A stretch of DNA of 64,000 nt. It comes from Neolewinella litorea. GTDB taxonomy: Bacteria > Bacteroidota > Bacteroidia > Chitinophagales > Saprospiraceae. Where the stretch lies: the NCBI RefSeq assembly GCF_004803465.1, contig NZ_SRSF01000011.1, forward strand, positions 44,169 through 108,168, read 5' to 3'. The position numbers and the translations under genes are program-made. The notes beneath the pieces were generated by a model, which was given only the letters and a program-made list of their open reading frames with translations, was not told where the DNA came from and searched no databases. Positions 8,977 through 18,151 of this stretch are shown here, in pieces (positions within the stretch are counted from its first letter, which is position 1; every line of letters starts with the position of its first letter).

Positions 8977-10083
8977 TCAAACCTTCACGAAGGTGCCGTT
9001 GCGGTACATGTACCAGAGTATCAGGTAGAGCAACCCGAAACCTCCCAGTACGGTGAGCGCCGGATAGTAGCCGCCCAGGTACGGCTCCAGCCCGTAAAGC
9101 AATTCATCGGCGATGCCCGGAAAGCTGATGACGTGGGAGATCACGTAGGCCACGATGGCGTTCATGCCGATCACCTTGAGGGGAAAGGTCCAGCCGGTTC
9201 GTCCTTTGACGTCGATTACGTAATAGAACAGGGCCAGGAGCAGGGCACACACCCCGGAAGAGGCCAGGACGAAGGTGCTCGTCCAGATTTTCTTGACGAT
9301 GGGGTGCCAGATGCCCCAGATCAGTCCGACCGCCAGCGCGGCCGCCCCGCCCGCGGCGAGGTAGAGGGCCACCTTGTTGCGTGGAAGGTCCGACTTGATG
9401 AGCTCGCCGGCAAAGAGTCCCGAAAGCGTGGTGGCCGCGAAGCCCAGCCCGCTCAGCAACCAGGTGTACTGCAGGCCGTCGTCGAAGCGACCGAGAACGA
9501 GCCGGTCGACGTAAAGGGCGAAGTTGCGATCGAGAAGCAGTTCACTCTGCCCCACCCCGGGGACGTGCGGCAGGGTAAGCAGCAAGGCATAGCCCACCAG
9601 CAAACCCGCGAACAAGGCGTAGCGGCCCCGCCGGCTCAAGTGCAGCCAGGCGATACAGGAGACTAGGTAGCCCACCGCAATGGCCTGCAGGGTATTGCTG
9701 AAGACGTGAAAGCGTTCCAGGTCCCAGGCCAGCAGGTTGCCCTGTACGATCCAGCCCAGGACGAACAGTATCACGAAGCGGCGGAGCAGTTTCGCATAGA
9801 TCTCTCCCCGGCGCAGTCGTTCCTGGGTCCGCGCGGAAAGCGAAAACGGGATAACCGCCCCCACCACGAAAAGGAACAGGGGCATGATGATGTCGTAGAA
9901 GGTAGACCCGAACCACTCGGGGTGATCGAACTGCCGCGCCACTGCCCCGGTCAACGGCGTATTCACCCCCTCGTAGAGGCTCCAGAAAAAGCGATCCGCA
10001 AAAATGATCATCAGCATATCAAAGCCCCGCAGGACATCGATGGAAAGGACCCGCGGCGGCAGGGGGGGCGGCGTATCGTGCAT
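8977..10083 (-). CDS. HGSNAT/DUF5009-like membrane acyltransferase
   Basis: Predicted 368 residues, ten or so hydrophobic segments. The start MHDTPPPLPPRVLSIDVLRG is chosen because SIDVLRGFDMLMII is the conserved first helix of the YeiB/HGSNAT-like acyltransferase family; an upstream in-frame start would add 32 basic residues of no known type. PLFLFVVGAVIPFSL, FVLGWIVQGNLL, RFHVFSNTLQAIAVGY and GMNAIVAYVISHV are typical. Eukaryotic HGSNAT acetylates the terminal glucosamine of heparan sulfate across the lysosomal membrane; bacterial relatives probably acylate cell-surface glycans. It is transcribed divergently from the curA-type reductase. Confidence 0.8.
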   Translation of the reverse strand: MHDTPPPLPPRVLSIDVLRGFDMLMIIFADRFFWSLYEGVNTPLTGAVARQFDHPEWFGSTFYDIIMPLFLFVVGAVIPFSLSARTQERLRRGEIYAKLLRRFVILFVLGWIVQGNLLAWDLERFHVFSNTLQAIAVGYLVSCIAWLHLSRRGRYALFAGLLVGYALLLTLPHVPGVGQSELLLDRNFALYVDRLVLGRFDDGLQYTWLLSGLGFAATTLSGLFAGELIKSDLPRNKVALYLAAGGAAALAVGLIWGIWHPIVKKIWTSTFVLASSGVCALLLALFYYVIDVKGRTGWTFPLKVIGMNAIVAYVISHVISFPGIADELLYGLEPYLGGYYPALTVLGGFGLLYLILWYMYRNGTFVKV

Positions 10084-10227
10084 GCAGGGCGACTTGTGGC
10101 GCCTAATATACTGCGCGTACCTACCGGTGGAAACGTGCCTCCCACCGTACCTGGATGTCCTGGGTCCGCCCCCCGGCACCTGCGGCCGCGCCTGCGTACC
10201 TTACGACCAACCGAAAACGACCCATAC

Positions 10228-11232
10228 ATGATCAACAAGCAGCAGATACTCGCCAAACGCCCCACCGGCATGCCCGGCCCCGACACCTGGACCCTCACCG
10301 AAAGTGAGGTGCCCGAACTGAAAGACGGCGAGGTCCTCATCGAGCAGCACTACATCTCCCTCGACCCGGCCATGCGCGGCTGGATGAACGACTCCCGCTC
10401 CTACATTCCCCCGGTAGGCATCGGGGAAGTGATGCGCGCCGGCACCGTCGGGAAAGTGATCCGGGCCAAAAACCATCCGCAGTTCAAGGAAGGCGACGTG
10501 CTCAGCGGCTGGGGCGGCGTTCAGCAGTATACCATTACGAACGGCGAGGGATACTACCCCGTAGATACTTCCCTGGCCCCCATGCCCACTTATATCGGCA
10601 CCCTGGGCATGCCGGGCATGACCGCTTACTTCGGCATTCTCGAGGTAGGCAAGATCAAGGAAGGGGAAGTGGTGGTGGTCAGCGGAGCCGCCGGCGCAGT
10701 CGGCTCCGTGGTCGGCCAGATAGCGAAGATCAAGGGGTGCCGCGTGGTGGGCATTGCCGGCGGACCCGAGAAGTGCCGCTACCTGACCGACGAACTGGGC
10801 TTCGACGCGGCCATCGACTACAAGAACGAATCGGTGTCCGCGGCCCTGAAAAGCCACTGCCCGGACGGGATCGACGTCTACTTCGACAACGTAGGCGGAG
10901 AGATACTCGACGCCGCACTCGCCCGATTGCGCCGCCACGCCCGCGTGGTCATCTGCGGAGCCATCTCCCAGTACAACAACCGAGACAACGTCAAGGGCCC
11001 CTCCAATTACCTGTCACTGCTCGTCAATCGCGCTACCATGCAGGGCATGGTGGTAATGGACTACGCCGAAAATTACGCTACCGCCGCCCGCGAAATGGGA
11101 GGCTGGATGCAGGCCGGGAAGCTCAAGAGCCGCGAGGACATCTACGAGGGCATCGAAAACTTCCACGCCACCTTCACCCGGCTATTCACCGGCGACAAGC
11201 AGGGAAAGCTGGTGCTGAAGGTGAAGGAGTGA
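10228..11232 (+). CDS. curA-type NADP-dependent oxidoreductase (MDR family)
   Basis: Predicted 334-residue zinc-free medium-chain reductase of the leukotriene-B4 12-hydroxydehydrogenase / curcumin reductase group. The start MINKQQILAKRPTGMPG begins exactly where family members do; the frame is open much further upstream but that stretch overlaps the divergent gene. Key signs are ISLDPAMRGWM, the nucleotide-binding loop VVSGAAGAVGSVVGQIAK, the NADP-specific region GIAGGPEKC, and YFDNVGGEILD. Known relatives reduce the double bond of alpha,beta-unsaturated carbonyls with NADPH. The C-terminus ends in KQGKLVLKV as usual, so the protein looks complete. Confidence 0.88.
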   Translation: MINKQQILAKRPTGMPGPDTWTLTESEVPELKDGEVLIEQHYISLDPAMRGWMNDSRSYIPPVGIGEVMRAGTVGKVIRAKNHPQFKEGDVLSGWGGVQQYTITNGEGYYPVDTSLAPMPTYIGTLGMPGMTAYFGILEVGKIKEGEVVVVSGAAGAVGSVVGQIAKIKGCRVVGIAGGPEKCRYLTDELGFDAAIDYKNESVSAALKSHCPDGIDVYFDNVGGEILDAALARLRRHARVVICGAISQYNNRDNVKGPSNYLSLLVNRATMQGMVVMDYAENYATAAREMGGWMQAGKLKSREDIYEGIENFHATFTRLFTGDKQGKLVLKVKE

Positions 11233-11233
11233 C

Positions 11234-14200
11234 CTAGAAATTGGTCCCTACCCCGAGCTGTACCAGACCCGTCTCCTCCTCGGAAAATCCCAGCAGCATA
11301 CTTACCGTGAAGGAACGCGACAGCGGGATCACGTAGAAGCCGCCACCGTAGGCGGAATGGTAATCGCTGGGCTCCTCCCCGTCCTGCAGGATCTTGCCGC
11401 GGTCGTAAAAGGCCCGGATGCCGATGGCGAAGGGGGCGATACGACTGCGGATGAGGGCCAGGGGCGTGCGGAATTCCGTATTGTAGAAGAAATAGCCGTC
11501 GCCCACGAAGCGGTGGCGCTGGAACCCCCTGAGTCCGTTCTGCCGCCCCAGGGAGGGCAATTCGTAGAAAGGTGCCTTACCGCTGCTGGAGGCGTAGCCC
11601 GTGCGGAAGCTCAGCGAGATCGGGAAGCGGCGGGTACTGAAGTGGATCTCGGCGGCGATCCGGCTCACGCCGAAATTGGCGGCCTCGTCCTTGCCGTATG
11701 CCTGCTTGTGGCCGGCTTCCAGCATTACGCCCTTCGAGGGGAAGATCGGATGGTCGCGCAGGTCCACCACCATCTCGGGTTCGAGGTAGGCGAACACCAG
11801 GTCGCCGTCGCCGTAGAGCCGGTCCGGGCGATCCAGGATAGTCCCCTCCCGGTCGGTCGTTTTATTGTTCTGGTAGCCGGTGCTCAGGCTCACGAAACTC
11901 CGGCCCGCGAACCGACGGCGCAGCGCGCCCTCCACTGAAAAATGCTGCAGGCTGACCAGGTAGTACACATTGCGGTCGAGGTTGGGATCCTGCACGGAGG
12001 TATTGCCCAGGCCGTAGAAGAAGTTGTACAGATCGGGCCGACCGAGGCGCGAGGCCAGTACAAGATCGGCGTAGCGCAGTACCTCACCAAATTCCACACT
12101 CGCATCCAGGGCGGCGTTACCCAATGAGCTTGCCTGGGCAAAGAAACGGTAGCGGGTGCTGAAGTCGCGGCGGGTGAAGCTGCGGCGGGTGTAGGTCAGG
12201 CCTACGCCGAGTTGAGCGCCGTTGTAGGTATTGAAGCCGGCACTGGCCAGGGGGGTCAGGGTGTTGTATTTGAAGGCGGTGCGGTCGTAGTAGTAGAGCT
12301 CGTCGCGCCAGCTCTTCACGAACTTCAGGCCGGGAACCGCGACGTCGGGCTCGGCGGCATCCTGGTCGTCGTAGACGAATACTTTTTCCGGGTAATCATT
12401 GGGGTGGCCGGCGTTGAAGGCATCGTCGCCCTTGCCCCCGATGAGGCGTACCCGTATTTCATCGCCCACCTCACCGCGGGTGGCGAAGGTGTCGTCGTCG
12501 CCCAGGCCGTAAACCCTTACTTCTTCCGTTTCCCCCGGCAGGAAGGTGCGTTGGTACAGCACCTGTCCTTCGCTTTTCCCCTTCAGGTCGATGACCGTAA
12601 CGGTCAGTCGCCCATCGGGCAGGGCCTCCAGCAGAAAGGCTTCCTCGTCGTTGGTCCCTACAACGTCCACGATCCGGGCGTGCAGCGCGTAGTAGGCATC
12701 CGCGTAGGCCGGCAGATCGTCGCGTCTTCGCTTCAGTTTTTCGAGCAGGATGGCTTGCTCCCGCCGGTACTTCTCGGACTGTGGCCCATCGGATACCGGG
12801 TCGGGCACCTGCGCCACGGCCCGGGCGAGGACCTCATCGGTGAGGGCCGATTGAACCATCGCCGCCTGTTCCCGGTAAGTTTCCCGCGACACCCCACTGA
12901 GCAGCAGGCGATCCATGTGCCGGGCCTGAAAGGTGAGACTGCGGATATCGGGCTGCCCGTAGCCGAAGTTTTCGAGGTTCGGTACCGCCCAGCGCCGGGA
13001 AGCCAGCCAGGGGAACAGTCCGTCGAGGCGGGAGAAGGCATTGTCCCGATCGCGAGGAATGGGCCGGATCCGGTCCACGCCGCCTTCCTCGTACCGGGCC
13101 CACTTCCAATTGTCTTCGTGCTTCGACCAGTCGCCGATCAGCAGGTCGAACAGACGCGCGCGGACGAACTCCGCATCGTCGATCCTTACCTCCTGGTCGT
13201 CAAAACGGCCGCGAAAGAGTTCGAAGCTTTTCAGGACCTCGTCGGCGCCGAATGTGCCTTCCCGCGATTGCTTGCGACTGTCCCCCTGGGGCCGGATCTC
13301 CAGGGTACCGAGCATGTTGCCGAAGGTGGCGTTGTAGTCGCCCAGCAAGGGATCCGGTGCGAGGGAGTACAGGGTCGGCGTGGCGTGGAGGATGTCAATT
13401 TCCTCAAGCAGGGGCGCTACGATGACTCCACCGTAGGGGTGGCCCGAGGAGGTTTGGTCGCGTACCGCATCCCCGATCAGGGTATTGCGCAGTTCGTAAC
13501 TGAAGGTGCCGGAAGGGTCCTTGTCTACCGACCGGAACGCATAGCTTTCGCCGCCCGGCGCCTGCAGCACCAGGGAGGTCGTCTGCCGGCCGCCGCCTTC
13601 GCGTACCGGTTGCAGACCGCCGGAAACTTCCGAGAGCCGTAACACCGGCACTTCGACCTCCGTGGTCCAGACGTCGCGGTAATGCCGGCCGAGGAACCAT
13701 TCCCCGAGGGCCGAACGGCGGTACTGCGGTCCGGCGGCAAGTTGGACGGTAGGGGTGGCGGGGGGCACCACTTCCGGGGAGGCCACGGTATCCGTAGGAC
13801 AGGGCGGGTAGGCGGGGTTGCGGGGCAGCTCTCCGCCGCTCTCCTCGCAGGGCGACCGGTACAGCCGGGTGGTCCACTCGCCCGGATTAGCCGTGACGTA
13901 GCGGTAGTCGACACTGCCGTCGGTGGCGAAGCGCAGTTCGGTGAAGCCGGGGGCGCGACTCGTATGCAGGGCGGGTTTGTGGCGGGCCACCCAGGCCCCG
14001 GGTCCGGCGGCCCCGGCGTTGACGATGTAGTTGCGGCCGAACCTGAGCAACTGCTGGCTCTGGTCCTGCGCCCCGATAAAGAGCAGGCCCTCAAACTGGC
14101 TGTTGTAGTCTTTCAGTTTATCGGCCAGTTCCGCGAAACGGACGTTGGTCAGTTCTTCCGGCGTCCCCACGTTCTGCCGGTACGAGAGGGCAAAGCTACC

Positions 14201-14896
14201 CGCCACCGGGGGCAGGAAATGATCCCGCAGGGGAAATTTACCACCGTAGCGACCCTGGGAGACCGGCGGGTAATGACCGGCGAAGATGATGTTCTGGTCC
14301 AGGTGCTCATCAATGGTGCTGACTATCTCGTCGAAGGCAATAGTGGGCTCGGCAAAGTCGCATTCCGCATCGGCCGGTATGGGCTTTTCGAACGGGTGGT
14401 TCCACCACTGGGTATTGAGCATTAGCAAGCGCACCGTGGGCGAGAGTTCTACCGTTTCGGGGCCGGGGCAGCCCTTGTTGAGGGGCCAGTGCAGGTTATC
14501 CAGGTTCTGATTCTCCAGATAGGATTCGAGTGCCTGGACGCACGCCAGGCCGTTTCGTCCCGATTTGTCCCAATCACGGTCGCCGGGCAGCAGGTAGAAC
14601 TGGGTCCGGGGGTGATCCCGGATAAGCTGCAGCAGGGGTGCCAGGGTCGGAAAGGCCGCCGCGTCGGACTCCCCCCCGGCGCCGTAAGCCAGCATGGCCT
14701 CTGTGCAAACCGGAAAGTAATCGCCGGCCAACAGGACGGCAACCGGGTCGCCCGGAACATCAATGCGCGTCCCGAGGGCTTCGTAAAAGGCGGGAGTGGC
14801 GTTGTAGGTGTTGCCGGCAACGAGAAGGCGCAACTGGGCGGGAAGCAGGGTCGGGGCGACCAGGAGCAGCCCCGCCAGTACAAGTAGTTTGTTCAT
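11234..14896 (-). CDS. Phosphatase-like domain fused to Omp85-type barrel
   Basis: Predicted 1220 residues with an N-terminal signal peptide (MNKLLVLAGLLLVAPTLLPAQ). Residues about 25-330 align in pattern with calcineurin-like metallophosphatases (LLPGDRDWDKSG, FAGHYPP, NAGAAGPGAW), but usual metal ligands are altered: the PGNHDW motif reads PGDRDW and no clear DxH is present at the start. A long middle part of unknown fold follows (FGADEVLKSFELFRGRF, RPIPRDRDNAFSRLDG). The C-terminal 350 residues look like a BamA/TamA surface-antigen barrel (FPSKGVMLEAGHK, LRGFQRHRFVGDGYFFYNTEFR) ending in Phe. It is probably an outer-membrane protein with a periplasmic or surface domain. The convergent curA-type gene ends one base away. 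Confidence 0.75.
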   Translation of the reverse strand: MNKLLVLAGLLLVAPTLLPAQLRLLVAGNTYNATPAFYEALGTRIDVPGDPVAVLLAGDYFPVCTEAMLAYGAGGESDAAAFPTLAPLLQLIRDHPRTQFYLLPGDRDWDKSGRNGLACVQALESYLENQNLDNLHWPLNKGCPGPETVELSPTVRLLMLNTQWWNHPFEKPIPADAECDFAEPTIAFDEIVSTIDEHLDQNIIFAGHYPPVSQGRYGGKFPLRDHFLPPVAGSFALSYRQNVGTPEELTNVRFAELADKLKDYNSQFEGLLFIGAQDQSQQLLRFGRNYIVNAGAAGPGAWVARHKPALHTSRAPGFTELRFATDGSVDYRYVTANPGEWTTRLYRSPCEESGGELPRNPAYPPCPTDTVASPEVVPPATPTVQLAAGPQYRRSALGEWFLGRHYRDVWTTEVEVPVLRLSEVSGGLQPVREGGGRQTTSLVLQAPGGESYAFRSVDKDPSGTFSYELRNTLIGDAVRDQTSSGHPYGGVIVAPLLEEIDILHATPTLYSLAPDPLLGDYNATFGNMLGTLEIRPQGDSRKQSREGTFGADEVLKSFELFRGRFDDQEVRIDDAEFVRARLFDLLIGDWSKHEDNWKWARYEEGGVDRIRPIPRDRDNAFSRLDGLFPWLASRRWAVPNLENFGYGQPDIRSLTFQARHMDRLLLSGVSRETYREQAAMVQSALTDEVLARAVAQVPDPVSDGPQSEKYRREQAILLEKLKRRRDDLPAYADAYYALHARIVDVVGTNDEEAFLLEALPDGRLTVTVIDLKGKSEGQVLYQRTFLPGETEEVRVYGLGDDDTFATRGEVGDEIRVRLIGGKGDDAFNAGHPNDYPEKVFVYDDQDAAEPDVAVPGLKFVKSWRDELYYYDRTAFKYNTLTPLASAGFNTYNGAQLGVGLTYTRRSFTRRDFSTRYRFFAQASSLGNAALDASVEFGEVLRYADLVLASRLGRPDLYNFFYGLGNTSVQDPNLDRNVYYLVSLQHFSVEGALRRRFAGRSFVSLSTGYQNNKTTDREGTILDRPDRLYGDGDLVFAYLEPEMVVDLRDHPIFPSKGVMLEAGHKQAYGKDEAANFGVSRIAAEIHFSTRRFPISLSFRTGYASSSGKAPFYELPSLGRQNGLRGFQRHRFVGDGYFFYNTEFRTPLALIRSRIAPFAIGIRAFYDRGKILQDGEEPSDYHSAYGGGFYVIPLSRSFTVSMLLGFSEEETGLVQLGVGTNF

Positions 14897-15138
14897 AGCC
14901 GAATAAATGGGTGCCGTCGAATTCATTCACCTGTCCGCCGCGCCGCTCGATTTCTCCGGTAACCGCCGAAGGGAAGTGGCGCGATCAGCAGGCGATCACC
15001 GTTCCGGGTCAGCGCCCGGCATGCATTAATTGCACACTAATATAACCCCCGCGGGTGACTTTCGGAATACCCTGCAGTAGCCCTTTCCGATCGGGCGGGG
15101 CTCCTTCAAAGTAACTTCTATCTTCGCGCAACTGCCCC

Positions 15139-16545
15139 CTACTCCACCCTGAAAAACTGGCCCGTCCACTCCTTTCGGCCCGATCGGAGGCGCAACCAGT
15201 ACACTCCGGGCGACAGGTCGCCGATCAATAGCCGTCCGTCGGTGAGTTGCACCCTGCGTACGGTGCGGCCATGCTGATCGTACACCCACCCGCGATAAGG
15301 GCCGGTGCCTGGCAGGTCGACATTGAGCGTATCGCGGGACAGCGTCGGCCACAGGCGCAGTGGCTCGGCTTGCAGGCGGGCAACCCGATTGGGCATCTCC
15401 GCGAACAGCCACCGGTAGGCATCCTCGAATTCTCGGGCCCAATACCACTCGGCGTGCTGGCCATCGGCGTGTAGTTCGGTCCGCAGTTCGCTGGTCCCGA
15501 AGCCGGCCTCCCGCAGTACTTGCGCCATGCGAAGCACATCACCCGTGACGTTGTTGCTGCCGGAATTCTCTTTGTAGCCCGCCAGCAGGAAGTAGCGTTG
15601 CGGCGCCCGACGGCCGGCTTCGGCCACGAAGTCGTAAATATCCCCGGTGTACCACAGGCTCGGAGAGAAAACGCCCGCCCGCCCGAAGACATCGGGATGC
15701 CGGGCGGCGGCGTACAGCGAGAGCAGTCCGCCCAGACTGGAGCCCATGATTCCCGTGTTTTCGGCGTTGTCCCGGGTACGGAAATGGGTGTCCACGTAGG
15801 GCTTTAGCGTCTCGACGATAAAGTCGACGTATTCCGCTCCCCGCCCTCCGCCGTAACGCGCGTTGGCGTAGGGCGTCAGTTCGTTGATGCGCTCCGCACC
15901 GCCATTGTCTATTCCTACCACGATTACCCCGGGGTCGCCCGCGGCGTACAGTGCGTTCAGGGTTTCATCCACCCGCCATTCTCCGGAAAAACTGGTGGCC
16001 TCGTCGAACAGGTTCTGTCCGTCGTGCATGTACAGCACGGGGTACCGACGGTCGTCGTCCGCATAGTCGGGCGGCAGGTACATCACGATCCGCCGGTAGC
16101 GATCCAGTTGCGGCAGGTAAAAGGCGGAATCCAGTACGATCACATTCTCCGCGGCGGTGGAGAGTTGGGCGCCGCCCCCGCCGCCGTCTTCCCAGCCGGC
16201 GATAGCTACTGCTTCGACCTGCTCGCCACCAGTATAAGTTACGCTGCGGTTCGGCCGGTTATTTCCCTGAGCGGTGCCTTCCACCGTGGCCCAGTCGCCT
16301 CGGGTGATCTTGTACTCGTAAGTGTCGGCCGCCAGGTCGAGGCGCAGTTCCCACTTCCCATCGGCGTTCTGCATCATTTGGTAGTCCGCGTTCCCCGGTG
16401 TCCAGCCGTTGAAACTGCCGGCTACGTAAAGGGTCACGGGATCGGGAGTAGTGGCGGGCAACTCGCTGATCCGCAGGATCAGCTGGGCGGACAGCGTCCA
16501 CGAACAAAGGCAAAGGAGCAGGGGGGGAAACAGGGGGCGGTACAT
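15139..16545 (-). CDS. Secreted esterase with starch-binding-like domain and T9SS tail
   Basis: Predicted 468 residues. A signal peptide (MYRPLFPPLLLCLCSWTLSAQ) is followed by a CBM20/48-like domain (VTLYVAGSFNGWTPG, WELRLDLAADTYEYKI). Next comes an esterase-D alpha/beta hydrolase domain with RYPVLYMHDGQNLFD, nucleophile motif GSSLGG and a late catalytic His (DGQHAEW). The last 75 residues form a Por secretion (type A) sorting domain: LWPTLSRDTLNVDL, GRTVRRV and LSPGVYWLRL. The protein is therefore expected to be exported and moved to the cell surface by the type IX system. Relatives cleave acyl esters, including on plant or storage polysaccharides; the exact substrate is unknown. Confidence 0.85.
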   Translation of the reverse strand: MYRPLFPPLLLCLCSWTLSAQLILRISELPATTPDPVTLYVAGSFNGWTPGNADYQMMQNADGKWELRLDLAADTYEYKITRGDWATVEGTAQGNNRPNRSVTYTGGEQVEAVAIAGWEDGGGGGAQLSTAAENVIVLDSAFYLPQLDRYRRIVMYLPPDYADDDRRYPVLYMHDGQNLFDEATSFSGEWRVDETLNALYAAGDPGVIVVGIDNGGAERINELTPYANARYGGGRGAEYVDFIVETLKPYVDTHFRTRDNAENTGIMGSSLGGLLSLYAAARHPDVFGRAGVFSPSLWYTGDIYDFVAEAGRRAPQRYFLLAGYKENSGSNNVTGDVLRMAQVLREAGFGTSELRTELHADGQHAEWYWAREFEDAYRWLFAEMPNRVARLQAEPLRLWPTLSRDTLNVDLPGTGPYRGWVYDQHGRTVRRVQLTDGRLLIGDLSPGVYWLRLRSGRKEWTGQFFRVE

Positions 16546-16725
16546 CGGGCAAGGATAGGGAAAGTATCGGGGTCCGTCTTGCTTCCTTCAGAGGCTTTGG
16601 TTTACCACAGATTACACGGGTTTGGTTTCACCGACTCCCCGCGGACTACCCATGCGACGCGTGGGCCACAATCCGCGATAAGTCGTAAAAACGAATCGGT
16701 GGAAAACAGCCATCCCACAAAATCG

Positions 16726-17403
16726 CTACTCCTCCCCCGCCAGCGGCGAGATCATGATGTGCGCCCGGTGCGTACCGGGGTCCATGATCCAGGGGTGGTT
16801 GGGGGCAATGGGAGATTCCGGCAGCCCCGTACTCTCCGCCGTGGCGTAAGGCATGTACACCACGTAGCGGTACTGCGCGCCGGCTACCTTGCCCGTTTCC
16901 GGGTTGTACCGAGCTTCGGGTCCGTAGTAGATGTGCAGGGTGGAGCCCGCTTTGCCCATGCTCAGTTTGTTGGACTTCACCTCGTCTTCCCGCATCGCAA
17001 AGATGTCCTGGGCGCTCTTCCCTTCCGCCTTCAGTTCCCGGCCGCGGGCCATGAAGGGTTCCAGGTCCTTGTGATAACAAGCGGCATTGAAGCCGTCCTG
17101 CTTGGGATCGTCGGCCAGGCAGACGAATTCGTTGGTGCCCTCGCGGAGCGTGACGAACTCACCGGCCATATTGTAGCCGATGACCTTGGCGCCGGCCCGG
17201 CTGGCCTCGGGAGCCGCCAGCAGGGCCGTTTCCACGAGCGCTTCGTCGGAGTTGATGTCCTGGTAGTTGGCAGGGTCCTCCGCCATGGGTGCGGCTTCGG
17301 TTTCGGTTTCGGATACCGCGGTGACGCGTTCGTCGGTTTCCTGCTCGGCGTTGCAGCCGGTAAGGATCAGGGCGAGGAGGAGTAGTTGGATCGTGTTTTT
17401 CAT
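16726..17403 (-). CDS. Lipoprotein of unknown function
   Basis: Predicted 225 residues starting MKNTIQLLLLALILTGCN, a lipoprotein signal with lipobox LTGC. An acidic linker follows (residues 20-45), then a compact domain with GYNMAGEFVTLREGTNEFVCLADD and CYHKDLEPFMARGREL. The C-terminus has PNHPWIMDPGTHRAHIMI. The pattern resembles uncharacterised lipoproteins annotated only as hypothetical; I cannot name a function. It sits alone with its stop about 180 bases downstream-side of the esterase start, and no operon partner is evident. Confidence 0.7.
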   Translation of the reverse strand: MKNTIQLLLLALILTGCNAEQETDERVTAVSETETEAAPMAEDPANYQDINSDEALVETALLAAPEASRAGAKVIGYNMAGEFVTLREGTNEFVCLADDPKQDGFNAACYHKDLEPFMARGRELKAEGKSAQDIFAMREDEVKSNKLSMGKAGSTLHIYYGPEARYNPETGKVAGAQYRYVVYMPYATAESTGLPESPIAPNHPWIMDPGTHRAHIMISPLAGEE

Positions 17404-17619
17404 GCCGGTTGTTTTTGTGCAGGCCACCACTTGCCTGCCCCCTGCGGCGGGGGCTGCGGTTTGCCAACCATTAAACTAAGCTTTTTCCTCCACAGCCCCG
17501 GCACCCGCTGACGAGCCCTCATGAAAAACAGGGCCTGACCGCGGAAACTCCCCCGGGCGGCGGAGCGCAGGTGCCAGAGAACGTGGTTGCGCAGTGGCCT
17601 TCGGTTTCCCCAGCAAACC

Positions 17620-18108
17620 CTAATCTGGGGGTGCGTCCTCCTCCGGGCGGGAATGACCCCCCGTTGGACGGTCGATGGATTTTACGAAGCATACCACCCG
17701 CTTCACTTCCCGGAACCCGGCCGCGCCGTGGAAGGCGATGCTGTCCCGGTTCGTCCACTCGGTATCGGAAGCAATCTCGGTGCAGCCCTTTTCGCGGCCC
17801 CAGATCTCCGCATGTTGCACCAGGGCGCGACCCACGCCCCGCCCGCGCCACGCGGGAGACACGTACACGCCTTCGATGTAGGCGACGGGCAAGGAGGTGG
17901 CACCTTCCACGTAATCGGTCCGCAGGGAAAGTTGAACGAATCCTATGGCCGCCTCACCGGCTAGCGCGATCAGTTGGTCCTGGTACGGGTCGGCCAGAAT
18001 GTCCCGTGCGGCCGCCAGTTCGCCCGCGTAGGACGTTTCCGGCCACAGGGCCACCGCCATTTCGGCCAGGGCGGGCAGGTGCGCTTCCGTTGCTGTGATT
18101 ATCTCCAT
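17620..18108 (-). CDS. GNAT acetyltransferase, AAC(6')-like
   Basis: Predicted 162 residues starting MEIITATEAHLPALAEM. The acetyl-CoA loop is AWRGRGVGRALVQHAE. The block AYIEGVYVSP ... GCTEIASDTEWTNRDSIAFHGAAGF ... RVVCFVKSI matches the arrangement in aminoglycoside 6'-N-acetyltransferases (SD..N..S..H...GF then a VxxF.K strand). Those enzymes inactivate aminoglycosides, but chromosomal relatives often have other amine substrates. The last 18 residues are Pro/Glu/Asp-rich and probably disordered. Enzyme class is confident; the antibiotic link is a possibility only. Confidence 0.75.
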   Translation of the reverse strand: MEIITATEAHLPALAEMAVALWPETSYAGELAAARDILADPYQDQLIALAGEAAIGFVQLSLRTDYVEGATSLPVAYIEGVYVSPAWRGRGVGRALVQHAEIWGREKGCTEIASDTEWTNRDSIAFHGAAGFREVKRVVCFVKSIDRPTGGHSRPEEDAPPD

Positions 18109-18151
18109 TTCGGGGGGGTGCACCGTTGGACGGTGGTATTCTACTCGCGTG

